NCBI GenBank assembly: GCA_022575985.1
Contig: JAKSXM010000014.1
Location: 29,388,001-29,452,000, forward strand
Direction of reading: 5' to 3'
Length of the DNA: 64,000 bases
Source of the DNA: Anagrus nilaparvatae
Lineage: Eukaryota > Arthropoda > Insecta > Hymenoptera > Mymaridae
The notes beneath the pieces were generated by a model. It had not been told where the DNA came from, ran no database searches, and was given only the letters and a program-made list of their open reading frames with translations. The position numbers and the translations under genes were made by a program. Shown one piece after another: positions 60,546-64,000 of the stretch. Position 1 is the first letter of the stretch, and every line of letters starts with the position of its first letter.

Positions 60546-63500
60546 TATCCATTATTATTATTATACTTGCATTTACTCGCTCTATCTCTCTCTATATAAT
60601 ATTAAACTTTTTTTTTTTATAATATACGTGTGGCCCTTTATATTGCGTATTAGTCTTTTTTTATAAAAAAAAAAAATTTAAATGACTTTCCGTCAGTTGA
60701 TTCAACGATTGTTTCTTATATATGTTTCGCTCCCGTTCTTCGCGCTCAGATTTTATTTTATATTGAAAAGAAAGGAATCAACCCTTTTTTTTATTTTAAT
60801 TTGTGTTTGAAGCTTATACACATGCACGTTTTTTTTTAAGGATTTATGTTTAAAGGCAGAGAGTTGAGACGTTTCAGAAAGATCGAATCTCAAAATGTGT
60901 GCTACCAAACAAAATCAAGTGACTTTTGAAATCTATTTCTTTTTTTTTTAACTTGTTTATTTTTTTTTAGTCGTTTCTTTTGTTTTGATTTTTATTATTA
61001 TTATTTTTTTTAAGGATATAAATTTTTAGCTTTTTTTTATAGTTTATCGAAGAAAGACTCTTTTTCCTTAACTTGAATTTCTGCCAACTAAAGTTTATTT
61101 TTTGGAACTACATCGTGACAATGAAGTAAACGAAAGCTTTAACATCAGTAATGTTTTTTTTTTTTTATAAAATATCTTAAGATGGTCATAAAAAAAACTC
61201 GTGTGATAGTTTTTAACTCTTTTTTCAAGAGTGAGAGAGAGAGATGAGATGGACTCGTGTGGCGATTGAAAAATGGCTCTTTTTTTTTTAATTTTAAACG
61301 TATAATAATAATATAAATATATCTTCACAGTTTGATTTTGCATTAAAAAAAAAAGGATTTGTGTTTTTAAGAGATTGAAAATATATTATTTTTATGGTTA
61401 TATTTTTTCTTTTAAAAAAAAATACTTTGTATTATTATTTTTTTTTTTATTTATTTATTTTAATGATCTAAAAAAAATAGTCATAAAAGTTTACAACTTC
61501 AAACATGTTGTTATACAATGTTGTTAAAAGATAAAATAATAATAAAAAAGGTTGGTAGGTAGGGTAACTAATAAAATCGTAAAATATCATCTTCTTTTTT
61601 AAATATATTATTTTTAAAAAAAAGATATAACAAATTTTTATAGATTTTTTTTAGGCTGTTCTGTCTGTATGAAATGATTTTTTATATGAAAATAATTAAA
61701 AAGATATAAAATTTAAATTTATTTTTTTACATATAAAAAAAATATAGCTTTTTTTGAAGATTTTTTTTCTTCTTTTTTTTGATTAATTTATTTTTTCGAG
61801 AGTTTGAAGTTAATTATAAAAGTATTTGAAGATTCGGAAAGGACCAAGAATTATAGCAGATTTAAAAAAATTTTTAGTGATTAAAAAAAGCTTCTAAGAA
61901 CTTAAAATAATTGGGCTTTCTCACGGTATTCAAGTTTTTGGATATTCTAAAAATTTTCAAAAAAATATTTGATACGTATTTTTTTAATTTTAATAAAAAT
62001 TATTTTTAACGAAGTTATGGCGGTTTTAAAACGTTAAAAACTGGTGGTGCGGGGTAGCGACGCCATGTTGCTAAAAACGCACAATATAATAAATTCTGTA
62101 TAAATTTTTGACGTCACATAGCTAATTCAAAAATTAAATCTATTATTTCTGGGGCTAAATATTGTTTAAATTAAAAATAAAAAAATACCTATCAAATATT
62201 TTTAAGTCAGCTGAAAAACCAGCCAATAAGAATTTTAAAATTTTGCTTATGATAAGCCCGCAATTAGTAATATCTTTACTGGAATAAGTTTGCTCATTTT
62301 AGAAAATAAATATAATAATTTTAATCGTTATAAGGGTGTAAATTGGCGCTAAGTAGGTAAAATTTGTAGATAAATGAAATCTGCACATTTTGGTCTAAAA
62401 ATCTCACCTAGTAGGTTTTTTGGGTCGATCTTTCCATTTCCAAAGTCTGCTAATGTCAAAAACCCCCAGGTAACTGGCCCCTAAAGTAGGATAAATATTT
62501 AATATAAATATTTCGACGAAATTTGAAATATTATTCACCCCATTTCATCTTTATAAAAAATCATTAAAAATTTAGTGCACTTTAGGGTACCCTAAATTTA
62601 GGGCACTCTATACTTGTGGGTTGCAAGTAAGAAATGAAAAGATTGACCCAAAACAGTTTTTATTTTTGAAATAAGCGTTGCAATCAGCAATTCATGTTTG
62701 TAGTTGGAGATTTCAAAAAAGCAAAAATAGTCTTTGCTCAATTCTGAGTTTTGGCACCGGATTGGTCCCCTCAAAAAAATGTCTAGATCCACCCTTGCAA
62801 AAAAAAGTAAACTTAAGATTTTTGATCAAATGAATTAAAAAAAATTACCCAAATGTACCCTTTACGCTCTAAGCTTGCACTCTTTTGAATAAAATGTATC
62901 AAAAAATACCAACAAATAGAAAAAAAAAATTAATAAAATTGTTTATAATATCAAAAACTAAAAAAAAGAAAATTAAATGCATAATAATTTTACAATTATA
63001 CAGTTCATAAATATAAATTGATTGATATTATAATTTCATATCGTAATTATACCAAGCAGGAAAGCATATTCAATTTTTTTATTTTTTATTTTTAATATCA
63101 ACCGTGAAATGATGAAGAGAAAGTCTTGATAAAAAAATAAAAAAAGTAATAATAATAATCATAATAACAAAAGGTAAAAAAGATAACCATAAAAGATTAA
63201 TTTTTCTTTCTCATATACAAAAATTATATCTTTGCATGTTATAGTAGTAGCTTAAAAAAAAAAAAAAATACTTTGAGTGATGAGAATTTTGCCGGCGGAT
63301 AAGTTTTACACGTTTACGAATCTCATTCAAACATAAAATAATATAATATATGTTCATCTTTTTTTTTTTACTCTTTTAATTTCAGTTTACTACTGTAAAA
63401 TTGCTTAGGGTAATAATGAAATTTTTTCTTTTTTTTTACATTTAATAATAATAATGACGAACTTGTATGTATATTATACAATTACACATACGTAATAGTA

Positions 63501-64000
63501 ACTTAGTGTAATTTTTTAAAAAAAATATTGTGGTTTTGTAATTTTTTTTTTTATCTTTATATCAAGTTGTTATTGAACGTATAATTATAATTTGAAACTT
63601 TTTTTTTGTTTCTTGTACTATATAACAAAAAATACAAAAAATTATATATTTTATAATAACTAGTTGTGTCTTTAATTTATATATGTGTAAGAAATATGTA
63701 GCTTTTTATTGGATGTTTTTTTTTTTATTAAGTTGTATATTTTTTTAAAAATGAAAGTGGAAAATTTAATTAAATTTATATGAAGGAAGAATATATAATT
63801 AAATTTTTTGCTATATATAATGTTATTGAAATTATTTAATTAAGATATTTATTAATTTCAGGTAAAGTATAAGATTTTTGAAATTACGTAAATGGCCATT
63901 TTGAAATATTATATAAAAAGGGCTCTTTTATGCACGCGTAGACCTTTATAGATTATTTTCACTTATTTTATTAATTTTTAAATTTTCATTTTTTAACTTT
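60546..64000. other. AT-rich sequence to the window end
   Basis: Long T runs and AT repeats. One GTAGGTTTTTTGGGTCGATC word at about 62409 belongs to the 140-bp repeat family. 62755-62795 (GGTCCCCTC, CTAGATCCACCCTTGC) looks like a transposon end without a partner. No gene supported. Confidence 0.5.

Noticed and set aside
62755..62798. Transposon-end-like word set ending in GATCCACCCTTGC
   Set aside because: No partner terminus or flanking duplication seen; left as a note in the interval description.

Overview
The window is nuclear DNA from an animal with an extremely AT-rich genome (GC by eye about a fifth to a quarter), most likely an insect. The support is two intron-containing metazoan genes with GT-AG introns, several very short introns (about 58-76 bp), many non-autonomous DNA transposons and one pogo/Tigger transposase relic. 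I cannot name the species; very AT-rich hymenopteran or hemipteran genomes would fit. No tRNA, rRNA, operon or CRISPR structure was found.

Only two intact genes are supported, both on the + strand and 1.4 kb apart. A radial spoke head protein of the RSPH4A/RSPH6A family spans 32073-41316 (11 exons, 672 codons). The RNase PH-like exosome subunit Rrp46/EXOSC5 spans 42682-43724 (5 exons, 217 codons). The first serves the flagellar or ciliary axoneme, in insects chiefly the sperm tail. The second is a core RNA-processing subunit. Their adjacency does not imply shared function.

Nearly everything else is repeat-derived, dominated by foldback (palindromic) elements. 1-2300: two copies of a foldback MITE with CACTGTAAAAAGT ends. 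3340-3700: an isolated GC-rich island. 8325-10112: three foldback MITEs (one TA-flanked, two TTAA-flanked) stacked inside an outer inverted repeat. 12.7-13.5 kb and 46.8-48.4 kb: a dispersed tandem-repeat family. 14404-14653: a MITE with an 8-bp target duplication. 17.6-18.4 kb: a CpG-containing, TATA-bearing promoter-like patch. 18.45-25.9 kb: a run of foldbacks, including a 1.73-kb TA-flanked element and a 1.6-kb hairpin whose arms each hold about five 140-bp tandem units. 30189-31165: a pogo/Tigger relic with a short CENP-B-type N-terminus. 33-41 kb: the radial spoke gene, whose large introns hold two MITEs and a 1.2-kb hairpin. 41.6-46.7 kb: more foldbacks around EXOSC5.

50276-51613: a Mutator-like foldback with a perfect 9-bp target duplication, itself interrupted in its right arm by a second foldback with a 3-bp duplication. 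51.6-54.1 kb: two decayed duplicates of radial spoke intron 6 plus exon 7. 54-64 kb: mostly featureless AT-rich sequence with a possible retrotransposon endonuclease fragment and a TATA-bearing GC patch at 60.5 kb.

The most unusual features are the density of self-complementary DNA, several cases where nested insertions can be read exactly from the intact opposite arm, and the copying of a host exon together with its adjacent intronic hairpin. Exon boundaries were set by reading frame and GT/AG signals. Percentages and boundaries described as approximate were judged by eye.
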